Assembly (NCBI GenBank): GCA_019056875.1
Contig: DXJA01000330.1
Coordinates: forward strand, 1-7,003
From: Candidatus Jordarchaeum madagascarense
GTDB lineage: Archaea > Asgardarchaeota > Jordiarchaeia > Jordiarchaeales > Jordiarchaeaceae
Length of the DNA stretch: 7,003 bases
Reading direction: 5' to 3'
In this document: piece by piece, positions 6,718 to 7,003 of the stretch
Numbering within the stretch: the stretch's first letter is position 1
Layout of the letters: each line of letters starts with the position of its first letter
Made by a program: the position numbers and the translations under genes
Notes under the pieces: model-generated
The model's input: only the letters and a program-made list of their open reading frames with translations
Database searches by the model: none
Told to the model about the DNA's origin: nothing

Positions 6718-6726
6718 TATAATTAC
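6717..6726 (+). promoter_or_regulatory. Candidate TATA box of the small ORF at 6751
   Basis: TCTATAATTA is centred about 29 bases before the ATG at 6751, the spacing expected for a leaderless archaeal transcript. It abuts the GT2 promoter on the other strand, so the two could share or compete for TBP/TFB binding. There is no Shine-Dalgarno sequence before the ATG. Confidence 0.35.
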
Positions 6727-6750
6727 TATGGCAAATTTTAATTTTTTTCA

Positions 6751-6963
6751 ATGACCTTCCCTTCATTGGATGTTAAATTTAATTTTGCCAAACATGTTGG
6801 GAAAATGGTCGGCGCTATTGCAAGTTATAAGAAGGCGACTTATTACGTGAATAACATTGAAATTACTTTTACTGTTCCTTTTAAAACCTCTATAAAAGTA
6901 ATGTCCCTTTTAAAGGGCGATGTAGTTTCGTTCGATTCTGGGGTTAAGTTTTTTTGGGTTTGA
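6751..6963 (+). CDS. Hypothetical 70-residue protein, possibly a truncated gene
   Basis: I do not recognise this protein. It starts MTFPSLDVKFNFAKHVGKMV and continues with alternating polar and hydrophobic stretches (YYVNNIEITFTVPFKTSIKV at 31-50, then MSLLKGDVVSFDSGVKFF), a composition plausible for a real beta-rich protein. No signal peptide or membrane segment is seen. The LLKGDVVSFDSG stretch loosely recalls the glycine-rich first motif of FkbM-type methyltransferases (GDVvlDvGaN), which are common in glycan loci, but the diagnostic glycines are not there and I do not assign it. After the TGA, another frame stays open to the window edge, so this could be the front part of a frameshifted gene. 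Support comes from the leaderless promoter spacing; against it are the short length and the lack of a family match. Confidence 0.4.
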   Translation: MTFPSLDVKFNFAKHVGKMVGAIASYKKATYYVNNIEITFTVPFKTSIKVMSLLKGDVVSFDSGVKFFWV

Positions 6964-6979
6964 TGCGTTTTTTAGCATC
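6962..6979 (+). terminator. Small hairpin at the stop of the small ORF
   Basis: GATGC, an 8-nt T-rich loop, then GCATC overlaps the TGA of the ORF at 6751. The stem is only 5 bp and no T-run follows. The T6 run lies in the loop and could itself act as an archaeal termination signal. Confidence 0.25.
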
Positions 6980-7003
6980 CCTTTGTGTGGTGATGCCGTG
7001 AGA

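Noticed and set aside
6905..6917. Palindrome CCCTTT-T-AAAGGG as an operator
   Set aside because: It lies inside the small ORF, away from promoters, occurs once, and such AT-rich palindromes arise by chance.

Overview
The window is an AT-rich cell-surface glycan (polysaccharide or glycoprotein sugar) locus, most likely from an archaeon. The archaeal assignment is an inference. It rests on purine-rich BRE-like plus TATA-like sequences 25-60 bases upstream of the genes, on Shine-Dalgarno matches of the AGGTG/GAGGG type, and on two starts that look leaderless or nearly so. No rRNA, tRNA or lineage marker gene is present, so neither domain nor phylum can be fixed from this sequence alone.

Layout: positions 1-262 hold no supportable gene. 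A Wzx/MATE-type flippase lies on the minus strand (263-1780, TTG start). A 348-base divergent spacer follows, with promoter candidates for both neighbours and a GGATCC-centred imperfect inverted repeat at 1949-1987. Next is a GT-B family-4 type glycosyltransferase on the plus strand (2129-3481), with an unusual C-terminal extension ending in a 36-bp in-frame tandem duplication. It converges, across a 180-base gap in which I see no strong terminator, on a second GT4-type glycosyltransferase on the minus strand (3662-4879). A 909-base stretch without an intact gene follows (4880-5788). It holds the leader and promoter of the second GT4, then a decayed, relatively GC-rich transposase relic (about 4981-5446), then unexplained sequence (5447-5766) and a hairpin that may end the next gene. 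A GT2 glycosyltransferase lies on the minus strand (5789-6673). From a nearly back-to-back promoter, a possible 70-residue protein of unknown function reads on the plus strand (6751-6963) close to the window edge.

How the genes fit together: the GT2 and the two GT4 enzymes would each add a sugar to a lipid-linked glycan on the cytoplasmic face, and the flippase would carry the finished lipid-linked oligosaccharide across the membrane for transfer to S-layer or other surface acceptors. No polymerase, oligosaccharyltransferase or nucleotide-sugar synthesis gene is in the window, so the pathway is only partly represented and the sugars cannot be named. Each gene appears to be its own transcription unit, and strands change at every gene boundary. 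Together with the transposon relic, this fits a locus assembled piecemeal by recombination and transfer. I did not find a convincing new defence or mobile system. The best leads are the duplicated amphipathic tail of the first GT4, the unassigned 5443-5616 reading frame, and the small leaderless-looking ORF at 6751-6963.
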